Source: Planctomycetota bacterium
Lineage (GTDB): Bacteria > Planctomycetota > Brocadiia > Brocadiales > Brocadiaceae
Assembly (NCBI GenBank): GCA_016873165.1
Contig: VGXV01000003.1
Span: forward strand, 1 to 64,000
Direction of reading: 5' to 3'
DNA: 64,000 nt
Below the pieces are notes generated by a model. It was not told where the DNA came from. It saw only the letters and a program-made list of their open reading frames with translations, and did not search any database. Of this stretch, positions 36,836 to 45,793 are shown piece by piece. Position 1 is the stretch's first letter; every line of letters starts with the position of its first letter. The position numbers and the translations under genes were made by a program.

Positions 36836-37543
36836 ATGGAGATGTCATTAATGGGTATATCTGAATTAAACAGCAAAATATTTGAAAGAGAAGAAGCTAC
36901 TAATTATTACATTCGTAACCAAGGCCATAAGAATAGGTTTATTGCCGAACAGATACTTGCTCTGTTTCCTAAAAAGGTTCTTGAAAGGTTTGCTGTGGCT
37001 GAATTCGGAATCGGTACCGGTACCAATCTCATGTTACTTAGTAACTATGTTCGTTGTGTCCATGGTTATGATATTGCGGAAGAGGCTGTAGCAAATTTTC
37101 AGAAAATGTCAGATTGCCTTGGCCATGATCGCGCCTTTGCGCGATGTATAAACGTCTGTGAAGATTTTTGTTCTCCTATACGTTACGACTTGGTTCTTTA
37201 TGGATGGTTTGCCTATTATGTCTCAGAGATTGAGTTGCAAATGGTTAAAAAGAACCTTCTGAATAATCTCAATGCTGGCGGCTATGTTTTTGTTCATGAT
37301 TTTCTCGTTCGTGAAAACCGAGTCAAACCTGATCGGCATAATCAAAAGCTTTCGGTATACAAGCGCAATTTGCGATTCTGGATCGACCATTTTTGCGAAT
37401 TCGATTTGATAGATTTCAGGTTGTTTCAATGTGAAAGATATTTTGAATATCAAAAATGCGATAACCTGCAGACCATTGACGTTGAATTGACTGACAACGA
37501 TGATCTGTGGATTTTTAATGGTCTTTTCCGTCACCGTATTTAA
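36836..37543 (+). CDS. Class I SAM-dependent methyltransferase
   Basis: 235 residues with a Rossmann methyltransferase core: VAEFGIGTGTNLMLLSNYV (motif I, about residue 55), then VHGYDIAEEAV and YDLVLYGWFAYYV. The ATG at 36836 follows GAGAGGG; nearby in-frame ATGs at 36842 and 36851 are alternatives. It is probably a sugar O- or N-methyltransferase, given the neighbours. The acceptor is unknown. Confidence 0.8.
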   Translation: MEMSLMGISELNSKIFEREEATNYYIRNQGHKNRFIAEQILALFPKKVLERFAVAEFGIGTGTNLMLLSNYVRCVHGYDIAEEAVANFQKMSDCLGHDRAFARCINVCEDFCSPIRYDLVLYGWFAYYVSEIELQMVKKNLLNNLNAGGYVFVHDFLVRENRVKPDRHNQKLSVYKRNLRFWIDHFCEFDLIDFRLFQCERYFEYQKCDNLQTIDVELTDNDDLWIFNGLFRHRI

Positions 37544-37566
37544 TTACTAATTAAGGAGAAACGACA

Positions 37567-38049
37567 ATGAAAATTGCGATAATATTTTTAGTATTTTCAT
37601 TAATCATGACATTGGTACTGCCATGTACGGCAATTGCTGGTAGCAGCGGTAAAGTAATAGTTCCTTATTGGCAAAAGGCATCAAATATGAAATCCGTTGT
37701 AAGCGTGTCTAACATAAGCAATTCGAGTGTAGATGTGACAATATCGTTATTTGATGAAAATGGTAATATATATAACGAATCCTCAGAGTCAGGGACAAAT
37801 CTATGGGTTTTCTGGGGGCTTAGTTCATCACCGCTAGACACTCCAGTTGCTTTAGCCTCTCACAAAACGGGACAATTGATTATTGATAAAGTTGGTTCAA
37901 GCAAGGGTGGATACGCTATTGTACAATGGTCTTCTACATCTAATGAAGCAGTTGCTTTGATAACTACTATACAATATTATGCATATAATAGCGCATCTGA
38001 TTTCGGATCAATCGTTATTATACCCTTAAATAATGGGATGCCATTCTAA
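37567..38049 (+). CDS. Small secreted beta-rich protein within the glycan locus
   Basis: 160 residues. A clear signal peptide (MKIAIIFLVFSLIMTLVLPCTAIAG) is followed by a serine- and valine-rich beta domain (KVIVPYWQKASNMKSVVSVSNI, VDVTISLFDENG). There is AAGGAG 8 bases before the ATG. I do not recognise a named family. It is the only exported non-enzyme in the locus and has many Ser/Thr, so it may be a surface protein that carries the glycan. That role is speculation. Confidence 0.7.
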   Translation: MKIAIIFLVFSLIMTLVLPCTAIAGSSGKVIVPYWQKASNMKSVVSVSNISNSSVDVTISLFDENGNIYNESSESGTNLWVFWGLSSSPLDTPVALASHKTGQLIIDKVGSSKGGYAIVQWSSTSNEAVALITTIQYYAYNSASDFGSIVIIPLNNGMPF

Positions 38050-38134
38050 ATTCAGGCATCCTGACCTGTGGGATTAACCTTCTTATTAAACGGACTGAAA
38101 TGGTCAGTAACGCAGTGAGTGTAAAAAATTATAA

Positions 38135-39223
38135 ATGATTGAAGAATTAAAACTAGCTTTCGATTTCCTGAAAATGAGTAATTATCGGACCGTCAATCGT
38201 TTTCCTCTCAGAAAATATCCTCTTTTGTCTATTCCTTTATGGATAAACGAGATCGATGTGTTTCGCAAATTTTTATTTCGTGGGAACAACCTATTTTCTA
38301 TTTCGCTCAACCCTTCCATCTATCTATCTATTTATTATAATAAACATCTACTTATTCTCAGAGATTTGTTTTTTTTGAATAAATCTTTCCCTCTTGAAAT
38401 ATGGGGATCTCTTTTCCCGAAAGATTGGATAGGTCGCTGGCAAGAAAACAATTTATTAAGAGAAGAAGAGGATAAAAACCTGCGTTTTATCTACCGCGTA
38501 GTTCCATATGACGGACATTTTTTCGTAACATCAAGGTTTGAACGCACCGAACCTCATTTTACATTTCTTAGCTACGATTCGTTTTACTTTGCATCTTTTT
38601 TAAACAAAAGACTAAAATCTCTATCTTTTGGAGGTGAACAAGCCTTGGATATGTGTTGCGGAGTTGGCATTCAGGCCTTTGCAATTTCCCAATTTTCTGA
38701 GGAAGTTATAGGAGTAGATATTAATCCAAATGCGGTATATTTGGCATGCATTAATGCCTCAATTAACCAATTCCGGAATTGTGAATTTAAAAATAGTAGT
38801 TTCTTCGATGGCTTAAATAACAGTTTTGATTTAATTGTCTCAAACCCACCTTTTATCTTTTCTGAAAACACTGATTCTAAAAAATTTGATTCTCATGGTG
38901 GAGAGCCGTTTGGCCTGAATATAACCCTTGCCCTTATCAAAACTATTCCCGATTTTTTAAAGGATAATGGAAGGGCATTTATAATTACTCGTGTGCCTGT
39001 ATTTGCAGAAGGAGACTATCTTTTTAATAATTTAGCAAACTTTTTGCACAAAAGTTTTGGATTTTATTATCACTATGTTTCCGATTCCATTGTACCATTA
39101 GAATCGTTTGAAATGAATGTGGGTATTAAAAGATACAGGCACATTATTTTAGAGATTTTTAAAGGCAATCAACGAAAAATGATGCGTTATTCATACTGGC
39201 ATCGCAGGACATCTCTTTTTTAA
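38135..39223 (+). CDS. Class I SAM methyltransferase with an NPPF motif
   Basis: 362 residues. The N-terminal 140 residues are unassigned. The C-terminal half has motif I ALDMCCGVGIQAFAISQF (about residue 170), VIGVDINPNAV, and LIVSNPPFIF, the (N/D)PPF motif of amino- or amide-N-methyltransferases of the PrmC/HemK-like group. It could methylate an amino group on a sugar or protein. It lies between the secreted protein and NeuB genes. Confidence 0.8.
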   Translation: MIEELKLAFDFLKMSNYRTVNRFPLRKYPLLSIPLWINEIDVFRKFLFRGNNLFSISLNPSIYLSIYYNKHLLILRDLFFLNKSFPLEIWGSLFPKDWIGRWQENNLLREEEDKNLRFIYRVVPYDGHFFVTSRFERTEPHFTFLSYDSFYFASFLNKRLKSLSFGGEQALDMCCGVGIQAFAISQFSEEVIGVDINPNAVYLACINASINQFRNCEFKNSSFFDGLNNSFDLIVSNPPFIFSENTDSKKFDSHGGEPFGLNITLALIKTIPDFLKDNGRAFIITRVPVFAEGDYLFNNLANFLHKSFGFYYHYVSDSIVPLESFEMNVGIKRYRHIILEIFKGNQRKMMRYSYWHRRTSLF

Positions 39224-39241
39224 TTCCTCTTTGAGGTAACT

Positions 39242-40252
39242 ATGAAAATAGTACAAATAGGCAACAAGACGGTTGGTGACGGTCATCCAACCTACATCAT
39301 TGCCGAGATTGGTATAAATCATAACGGTGATGTGGGGCTTGCAAAAGAAATGGTTGCTGCGGCATGGGAGTCTGGTGCCGATGCAGTTAAAATTCAGACA
39401 TTTATAACAAGAAAATTTCTCCATCCAAGCCACCCTGGGTTTCAATACGATATTGACGCTGAAATTCCTCATGAAAAGGAGCAAGAAATCTGGGATTTTG
39501 CAAGGCAACGAAACATCAATCTGTTTTCAACCCCTGAAGAATTTTGCAGTCTCGAATTTATAAAAAAACAATCTCCTCGCCTTATTAAGATTGCCGCCAT
39601 GGATTTTAACTATAAAGAGTTGGTACAAAAATCCGCTTATCTCCAAAAACCGATTCTTCTCTCTTCCGGGATGAGTACCATGGAAGAAGTATTGCGTACA
39701 ATAGGATGGGTGGAAGAAACAGGAAATGATAATTATCTCATGCTACATTGCGTATCATGTTACCCAGCCCCGCCAGAAGCATGTAATCTCTCTGCAATTC
39801 GGACAATGAAGATGGTGTTAAATTGTCCTGTGGGTTTTTCCGACCATACAATTGGTATTCATATCCCTTTGGCATCTGTAGCTTTTGGAGCGAATATTAT
39901 TGAAAAACATTTTACCACAGATAAATCTCTTCCTGGTCCTGATCAAAAGTGCTCCATGGACCCAACTGATTTAAAAACCTTGGTAAATAATATTCGTGAT
40001 TTGGAAAAAGCAATAGGACATGGACGTAAAGAACCGGCAACAGAAGAAATTAAACCGCGCCATTTCAAGCGACGAGGGATTTATGCTGCCAAAAAACTTA
40101 AGAGAGGGAGCATACTGAATCCTGACGATGTTTTATTTTATGCGCCTTCTGCAGAACGAAGTAAGGTAACAGACTGGCCTTATATGGTTAAACGAGAGAT
40201 AAAACGAGATATTGAAGAAATGGGCAGAATTACTCTGGATGATATTTATTAA
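39242..40252 (+). CDS. neuB: NeuB-family nonulosonic acid synthase
   Basis: It condenses phosphoenolpyruvate with a 6-carbon amino sugar to make a 9-carbon nonulosonic acid (sialic, legionaminic or pseudaminic type). 336 residues: the TIM barrel has YIIAEIGINHNGDVGLAKEMV, DAVKIQTF, SPRLIKIAAMDF, ILLSSGMSTMEEV, HCVSCYPAPPE, VGFSDHTIG, IIEKHFTTDKSLPGPDQKCSMDP. A C-terminal SAF-type antifreeze-like region follows (RRGIYAAKKLKRGSILNPDDVLF). The PseG-type gene starts 3 bases after its stop. Which sugar is made cannot be read from the sequence. Confidence 0.93.
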   Translation: MKIVQIGNKTVGDGHPTYIIAEIGINHNGDVGLAKEMVAAAWESGADAVKIQTFITRKFLHPSHPGFQYDIDAEIPHEKEQEIWDFARQRNINLFSTPEEFCSLEFIKKQSPRLIKIAAMDFNYKELVQKSAYLQKPILLSSGMSTMEEVLRTIGWVEETGNDNYLMLHCVSCYPAPPEACNLSAIRTMKMVLNCPVGFSDHTIGIHIPLASVAFGANIIEKHFTTDKSLPGPDQKCSMDPTDLKTLVNNIRDLEKAIGHGRKEPATEEIKPRHFKRRGIYAAKKLKRGSILNPDDVLFYAPSAERSKVTDWPYMVKREIKRDIEEMGRITLDDIY

Positions 40253-40254
40253 AT

Positions 40255-41259
40255 ATGCAAAAACGTTTATTATTTAGGGTGGATGGCGGGAAAGTGTGGG
40301 GAGTCTCAATGGGGCACATTAAACGCTCTCTGCTGTTGGCTGACAAATTATCCCATACATACAAGATTGTTTTCATCATGAAAAAATATTCAGATGGTGT
40401 TAAATTCGTTACGCAAAAAGGTTTTGAGGTTGAAACTATTGATATTGACGACAATAACGATGCGTCTTTAATAAAGTTCTCTGATAAATATTCTCCTGCA
40501 AAAGTAATTTTTGATCTTTATTCAAACCCCTATACAACTTTCTTTGACTATGCGCGAAAAAAACAAATCCAAACCATTGTATTTGATATTTTAGGAAAAT
40601 GTTGTGGATCGCCTGATATTTTAATTAATGATTCCTTTATAAAAGAATTTACTAATTATTCTCAATTGTCTGATAAAACGAAGATGTATTTGGGACCGAG
40701 CTATTTTATCATGGATAACCCCCCCTCAATTATCCCTCTAAAAGATTCCGTTCGGAATGTAATGATAACAATGGGAGGGTCAGACCCTGCCGGCTTAACC
40801 GTAAAAATACTTAAAGTAATGATGAATACAGTAAATTACCACACACACGTTGTATTGGGACCGGCATTTACAGAGCATAAGAGTATTTACAATATTGCAA
40901 AGAATAGAGAATTCATAAAAATTTATGAAAACCCGTTAAATTTTCTCGAATTATTAAGCAGCCAGGATGTTGTCATTAGCGCAGCAGGCCGCACCTTATG
41001 TGAGTGTGCGTACTTAGGACGGCCTGTAATTGTAGTGCCTTCTATTGAACACGAAGCCAAAATATCTTTGGAGTATGCACGCCTTACAGGAAGTTTTGAT
41101 ATTGGTTTATGGAATGAAGAGGTAAGTCCCAATAAAGTAATCAGCGCCCTAAACAAGTATGCAAACAGCTACACTCTTCGGGAGTATGTTTTTAATTATA
41201 GCATGGGTCTCATTGATGGTCTTGCATTAGAAAGAATCATGACACTACTCGGAACATAA
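40255..41259 (+). CDS. pseG: PseG-like UDP-sugar hydrolase/glycosyltransferase
   Basis: 334 residues of the PseG (SpsG) GT-B-like family, which removes UDP from a modified amino sugar before NeuB/PseI acts. The N-terminus has the family loop with GVSMGHIKRSLLLADKL (the GxGHxxR position). The C-terminal domain has NVMITMGGSDPAGLT and VVISAAGRTLCECAYLGRPVIVV. It is coupled to the neuB-like gene. PseB, PseC and PseH partners are not in the window, so the precursor may be made elsewhere or by the class III aminotransferase route. Confidence 0.87.
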   Translation: MQKRLLFRVDGGKVWGVSMGHIKRSLLLADKLSHTYKIVFIMKKYSDGVKFVTQKGFEVETIDIDDNNDASLIKFSDKYSPAKVIFDLYSNPYTTFFDYARKKQIQTIVFDILGKCCGSPDILINDSFIKEFTNYSQLSDKTKMYLGPSYFIMDNPPSIIPLKDSVRNVMITMGGSDPAGLTVKILKVMMNTVNYHTHVVLGPAFTEHKSIYNIAKNREFIKIYENPLNFLELLSSQDVVISAAGRTLCECAYLGRPVIVVPSIEHEAKISLEYARLTGSFDIGLWNEEVSPNKVISALNKYANSYTLREYVFNYSMGLIDGLALERIMTLLGT

Positions 41260-41267
41260 ATTTTAAT

Positions 41268-44183
41268 ATGAAACATAATAAATTATTTGCCTTCTTTGGA
41301 TATGATCTTGCTAATAATGATTTAACGATCTTGCAGAATGCTGCGAAAAGCGGGTATACACTATTCGCACTCGATGCAAAAGCGATTAGCTTTGCCATAG
41401 AAGCCAATCTTCCATACATGTTAATTGATAATTGGATAGATGCAAAAACCATGCGTCACATAGCAAACGAGGCTCTAAGAACCGAACGCCGTTGGTTTGA
41501 ACCAGCGAAAGAACTGTTTACCCGTGCTGGAATATGTTGGCCTTTATTTGATCATGCTGCCATGTTTTGGTTCTGGAGAGATGTTACATTGGCAAGTTTC
41601 TTTATCCAAAGATTTATTGATGGCGGTGGGGATGAAATTAAATTCTTAAAACCTTGTAGTTTTAAACCAACGGTTTATTACGATAAATCAGAATCATGGA
41701 AAACAATATTTGATTCTTATTTTCATTCTCCCGATAAACATCTTTACAACGGCAACAACACATCAGGGTTGTTGCAGTATTTAAATGCCAATAAGATACA
41801 GTCGGTAATAAATACCAAATGCAGATTTAGTCAGGAAGAACGAAGTACAATAAATCTTTCCCTAAGCCGGTCAAATCATAGTATAAAGTCTATTCCCCTC
41901 AAGGAGCGGTCCGGCAAGATTGTTTTTGCATTAAATCAAGGAGAATCACACCGGTTTACCCATGTTATAAAACAACTTTCAGAACAATATTCAGGTAAAG
42001 TAGAGGCAATCATTTTATTTTATGATCCACACATGGCAAAAGTTCTGAGTGAGGCGTGGTCTATTCCTGTTTACTGCTGTCCTTCCGAACATAAAGTGGA
42101 TGTTTCTTTGCGAGACAGGTTTGTCGAAGGATACCGCGTCTCTTTAAATAATGCGTCGGGAAAACCCTGGTATTTCCCCATGAAACATATGCAATATCAC
42201 TTCGAGTATTATTGCAGACATCGTTGGCCAATGTTGGCTGCTTCACTTAGTACATGGATGGAAATCTGGAAATTAGTAAAACCAAACGTTGTTTTAACCA
42301 GTCAGCTTATAGATGCGGAATCCCAACTTCCGGCAGAGGCGGCAAATCGGCTTGGAATCGAAACCTTTGCCATGCCGCACGGGGGTTTTTACCTGGGAGA
42401 CGAAGCTCAGGTTAGTAAGAACAATTTATATAGTTTTAAAACACATAAGTATCATCTTAAAAAAGGCGGGATTCCGGAAGAAAATATCGTTGCTTGTAAA
42501 GGTATTGTTGCTGACAACGAATACCAAATGAAAGGTATCAATCTTGAAATGCTGACAAGTGAAAAACCGACCTGGAAAATTCTCGTTCTTTCAACTATGG
42601 CGACATTGGACGGTGTTTTCTTGCCGATTGTTAGTTTGCAAGGACAAATCAATGCTTTTAAAATCTTAAATAATCCGCCACAGAACATCGCAGATAAATT
42701 ATTTATAAAATTTAAGGTTCATCCTGGCTGGCCAGACCTGGAAAGCCTGTCGGTAGCAGGAATAAACATAGAAAGGGACGTTTTTCCGCCTAATTCTGAT
42801 TTACACTCAATACTTCACCACTTTGACTTAATCATAGATTTGAATCTTAGCGGCACAGCCATCATTCATACCATACGTGCAATCAAGCCTATACTGTTTT
42901 TTTGGCCATGTCGGGTCAATTTCAGCCACTGGTACGAGGAAATCTTTTTGCAGGCGGGAAAATTAGCCGACAATCCGGAGAAACTATGGAAACACATAAC
43001 ACGATTTTTTACGGAGGATAAATTTGCCCAACTTCTTCGGAACAAGGTTGAAATATTTGCGAATAACTACTTGGATGATGGTAATTTTCCAACATTGGGG
43101 GATTTGATTCAAGACAAAGTATTTCTCAAAAAAGCATATAACCGTCCTTTAGAGAAGTCTGCAGGATATTTCAAACCCGATGCAAATGAAAGCCTTTGTG
43201 GAATAAATAATTTAGATATGAGAATAGTTAACATAGACGCAAATCCTGAGTTTTTCTATGGTGAAATCTCTAAAGAACACATGATTTGGATATTGGAAAG
43301 GAATAAACAGGGTAATAGCATTGAGGCGGTTACTCATGAGTATTGTAATCATACCAAAAATGAATATTTTCGTGAATATGCCCTTGATCGTAGAAGATCG
43401 CTTTGCCTTTATCTCCTGGGAAATTTAAAAGGAAAGAATATATTAGATTACGGTTGTGGATTAGGTTCGATTGGTGTGGTTGCCGCCCAATTTGGCGCTT
43501 ATGTAAGTTTTACAGATAACTGTCTTGTGCGTCTTGAGTATGCACTGGCACGTTGTAAAGAATTGGAACTCACAAACACATCATTTTATGGATGTCACTC
43601 TTGGAAATCTCTACCTTTTAACCCCGAAACATATGAAATCATTTTATTAAATGGGATTATGGAATGGATTCCACAGACTTTAGGAGTAAATTTTGAAAAT
43701 GTGTTTGAATCTCAGTTAGAGTTCTTGCAAGGTATGGCGCGTTTTTTGAAAAAAGAGGGTTGTATTTTTCTTGCAATTGAGAACAGATTTGCCCTTCAGT
43801 ATTTTATGGGATATCCTGAAGACCATACAAATATTCCATATCTTTCTATACTATCTCGCAGGGAAGCAAATGAGTTGCATCTCAAAACAAAGGGTACCGA
43901 GTTTGTTACCTGGACATGGTCGTTAAATGATTACATTCAACATTTACCTAAAATAGGCCTCTATGTAGCTGATTCTTATGCGATGTTTCCAGACTACCGC
44001 TTTCCTCGAATGCTTGCCTGCTTAAATGATACTAATGCGTTAAAGAAAGGTATGATGATGGAAAAATACGATTCTCCGATTTCTGAAATGAATAGAGAAA
44101 AACACATTAATTATTTTGCTGAAATGGGACTGCTGCGTCATTTTGTTTACAGTTACGGACTTATTATTAAAAAATGCCCATGA
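41268..44183 (+). CDS. Large two-domain protein: polysaccharide-type N-terminal region fused to a methyltransferase
   Basis: 971 residues. The first 650 residues have no firm family. Part of it (around 230-620: IVFALNQGESHRFTHVIKQL, VLTSQLIDAESQLPAEAANR, IETFAMPHGG, KFKVHPGWPDLES) resembles GT-B-type capsule or teichoic-acid polymerase folds. Residues of about 700-880 are a class I methyltransferase (KNILDYGCGLGSIGVVAAQFGA, ILLNGIMEWIP). The end overlaps the next gene by 10 bases. Likely a glycan-assembly enzyme with built-in methylation; the roles of both parts are inferred. Confidence 0.7.
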   Translation: MKHNKLFAFFGYDLANNDLTILQNAAKSGYTLFALDAKAISFAIEANLPYMLIDNWIDAKTMRHIANEALRTERRWFEPAKELFTRAGICWPLFDHAAMFWFWRDVTLASFFIQRFIDGGGDEIKFLKPCSFKPTVYYDKSESWKTIFDSYFHSPDKHLYNGNNTSGLLQYLNANKIQSVINTKCRFSQEERSTINLSLSRSNHSIKSIPLKERSGKIVFALNQGESHRFTHVIKQLSEQYSGKVEAIILFYDPHMAKVLSEAWSIPVYCCPSEHKVDVSLRDRFVEGYRVSLNNASGKPWYFPMKHMQYHFEYYCRHRWPMLAASLSTWMEIWKLVKPNVVLTSQLIDAESQLPAEAANRLGIETFAMPHGGFYLGDEAQVSKNNLYSFKTHKYHLKKGGIPEENIVACKGIVADNEYQMKGINLEMLTSEKPTWKILVLSTMATLDGVFLPIVSLQGQINAFKILNNPPQNIADKLFIKFKVHPGWPDLESLSVAGINIERDVFPPNSDLHSILHHFDLIIDLNLSGTAIIHTIRAIKPILFFWPCRVNFSHWYEEIFLQAGKLADNPEKLWKHITRFFTEDKFAQLLRNKVEIFANNYLDDGNFPTLGDLIQDKVFLKKAYNRPLEKSAGYFKPDANESLCGINNLDMRIVNIDANPEFFYGEISKEHMIWILERNKQGNSIEAVTHEYCNHTKNEYFREYALDRRRSLCLYLLGNLKGKNILDYGCGLGSIGVVAAQFGAYVSFTDNCLVRLEYALARCKELELTNTSFYGCHSWKSLPFNPETYEIILLNGIMEWIPQTLGVNFENVFESQLEFLQGMARFLKKEGCIFLAIENRFALQYFMGYPEDHTNIPYLSILSRREANELHLKTKGTEFVTWTWSLNDYIQHLPKIGLYVADSYAMFPDYRFPRMLACLNDTNALKKGMMMEKYDSPISEMNREKHINYFAEMGLLRHFVYSYGLIIKKCP

Positions 44184-45583
44184 ATTATATTCAATCATTT
44201 ATAGATGCAAAACGAAAATTATTTGCTTTGCCGGAAAATATTCCGATTTTTGTTGAAACACATGCCCCGGAAAGACTTTCACGGCTTAGTCGTTGCTCAT
44301 ACAAGATAAGGACAGGTGAGGAAAAGGTTTACAGGCTTATTATCCAGGATAGCAGAACGATGGATGGACACATTTGCCTTCAAAATCCATTTGTGCCTGA
44401 ATTCTATAAAGACATTGAATATTTATTGCCTCAAAGTAGAGGTTGTTTTTATATTGAAAATACGAAATTTTATTGGTCTGAATACCTTCATGAAAAATCT
44501 TTGTATGAATGCCTTTATAATAACACTAAAAATCAAAAAGCATGGGACCTTTTGTTGCAATGCGGCATTGAAGTTAATAATTACCAGGAGAAGCACATTT
44601 CTACTGAGACAAATTATTTTAATCAGTTAATTGAAATAATTCTTGTAAAAACAGACGATAAGAAGCTTGCTTCAGAATTTATAAAATCTACTGAATATTT
44701 AAGAAAATGGTTACCTGATAATATCAAAATAACATGCTCATGGAGTCATGGCGATATTTGGCCCAAAGATATTTTTAGTGGAAACAAAATAAAAATAATT
44801 GACTGGGAATGGGCATTACGTGAGGCTCCATTAGGTGTCGACATAATCGACCTTTATTTGACTACTGCCCAGCATATTCTAAATTTTTCCATGTTTGATT
44901 CGTGGATATCATTTATTAACAATAGTATTATCGTGTTGCAGCCATTATATCAAGTGCTTTTAAAAACGTGGCATACACATAATTTTGATGATATTATAAT
45001 TCGTAATATTCTTCTCTATGTATTATTCAGAGCGTGGGGGCGCGAAATAGCCCAGGATGGATATAGGGGCTTTAGCAACAAATCAGCCTATTTATCATTA
45101 GCAGAAAAAATTGTAAAAGAAAAGGTTTTCGGAACTAAAGGAGCCGGTTTAGTTGTATATTCACGGGAGAGGGAAGAAAATAGTGAAGAATACAACCTGG
45201 AAGATTCTATATCACTATACGGAGAAAATGAATTAGCGCAAATGGCCAGAAAACTTCTAGATGAAAAAAATATAGAGCATGCCAATATTGTTATTACTAA
45301 ATCACTTGAAAGATTTCCTAATTCAATTAACTTACTTAGCTTGATGGCCGAAATAAGAATAAAGTCCGGGGATATACAAGGTGGCAAGCGCCTACTTTTA
45401 GAACTTCTAAAACAATCTCCAGATAAGATTGATTCATTAGTCAATTTAGGAGTCGCAGATATGTATGAAGGAAATAGAGAATCGGTTGTAGAAATATTAA
45501 AGTATGTATTAGTACTTGACCCTGGTAACAAAACGTCTTTGGAAAATCTTGCTATTATTTCAAGGCGAATTTCCGGTGCGTGA
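44174..45583 (+). CDS. Aminoglycoside-phosphotransferase-like kinase with TPR tail
   Basis: 469 residues. The first 320 resemble the APH/choline-kinase fold: the catalytic loop WSHGDIWPKDIF and the metal motif IKIIDWEWALREAPLGVDIIDLY are intact. Residues from about 355 form TPR-like helical repeats (ANIVITKSLERFPNSINLL, LVNLGVADMYEGN). It could phosphorylate a sugar or choline-like group, or use the fold for binding. It closes the first half of the glycan locus; a 210-base gap follows. Confidence 0.78.
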   Translation: MPMNYIQSFIDAKRKLFALPENIPIFVETHAPERLSRLSRCSYKIRTGEEKVYRLIIQDSRTMDGHICLQNPFVPEFYKDIEYLLPQSRGCFYIENTKFYWSEYLHEKSLYECLYNNTKNQKAWDLLLQCGIEVNNYQEKHISTETNYFNQLIEIILVKTDDKKLASEFIKSTEYLRKWLPDNIKITCSWSHGDIWPKDIFSGNKIKIIDWEWALREAPLGVDIIDLYLTTAQHILNFSMFDSWISFINNSIIVLQPLYQVLLKTWHTHNFDDIIIRNILLYVLFRAWGREIAQDGYRGFSNKSAYLSLAEKIVKEKVFGTKGAGLVVYSREREENSEEYNLEDSISLYGENELAQMARKLLDEKNIEHANIVITKSLERFPNSINLLSLMAEIRIKSGDIQGGKRLLLELLKQSPDKIDSLVNLGVADMYEGNRESVVEILKYVLVLDPGNKTSLENLAIISRRISGA

Positions 45584-45793
45584 TAATTTATCCACAAATC
45601 GTTTGATAATGTACTTAAATTTCTACTAAATTATCAACTGTTTTGCGTTATAGTATTCCCCTGTAAAAACTTCTTTTGTAAGTTTTTATAGGTCCCGCAT
45701 TTTTTTCTGTGTAATCTGTGAAATCTGTGGTTTCCAGTGTTGCTTGGCAATCGTAATGGTTTATGAAATAATTTCTACTTCAATTACCAAAAA

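Noticed and set aside
45690-45740. Repeated CTGTG words before the GT2 gene as a CRISPR-like or regulatory array
   Set aside because: The units are short, irregular and without spacers; this is a common intergenic low-complexity pattern.
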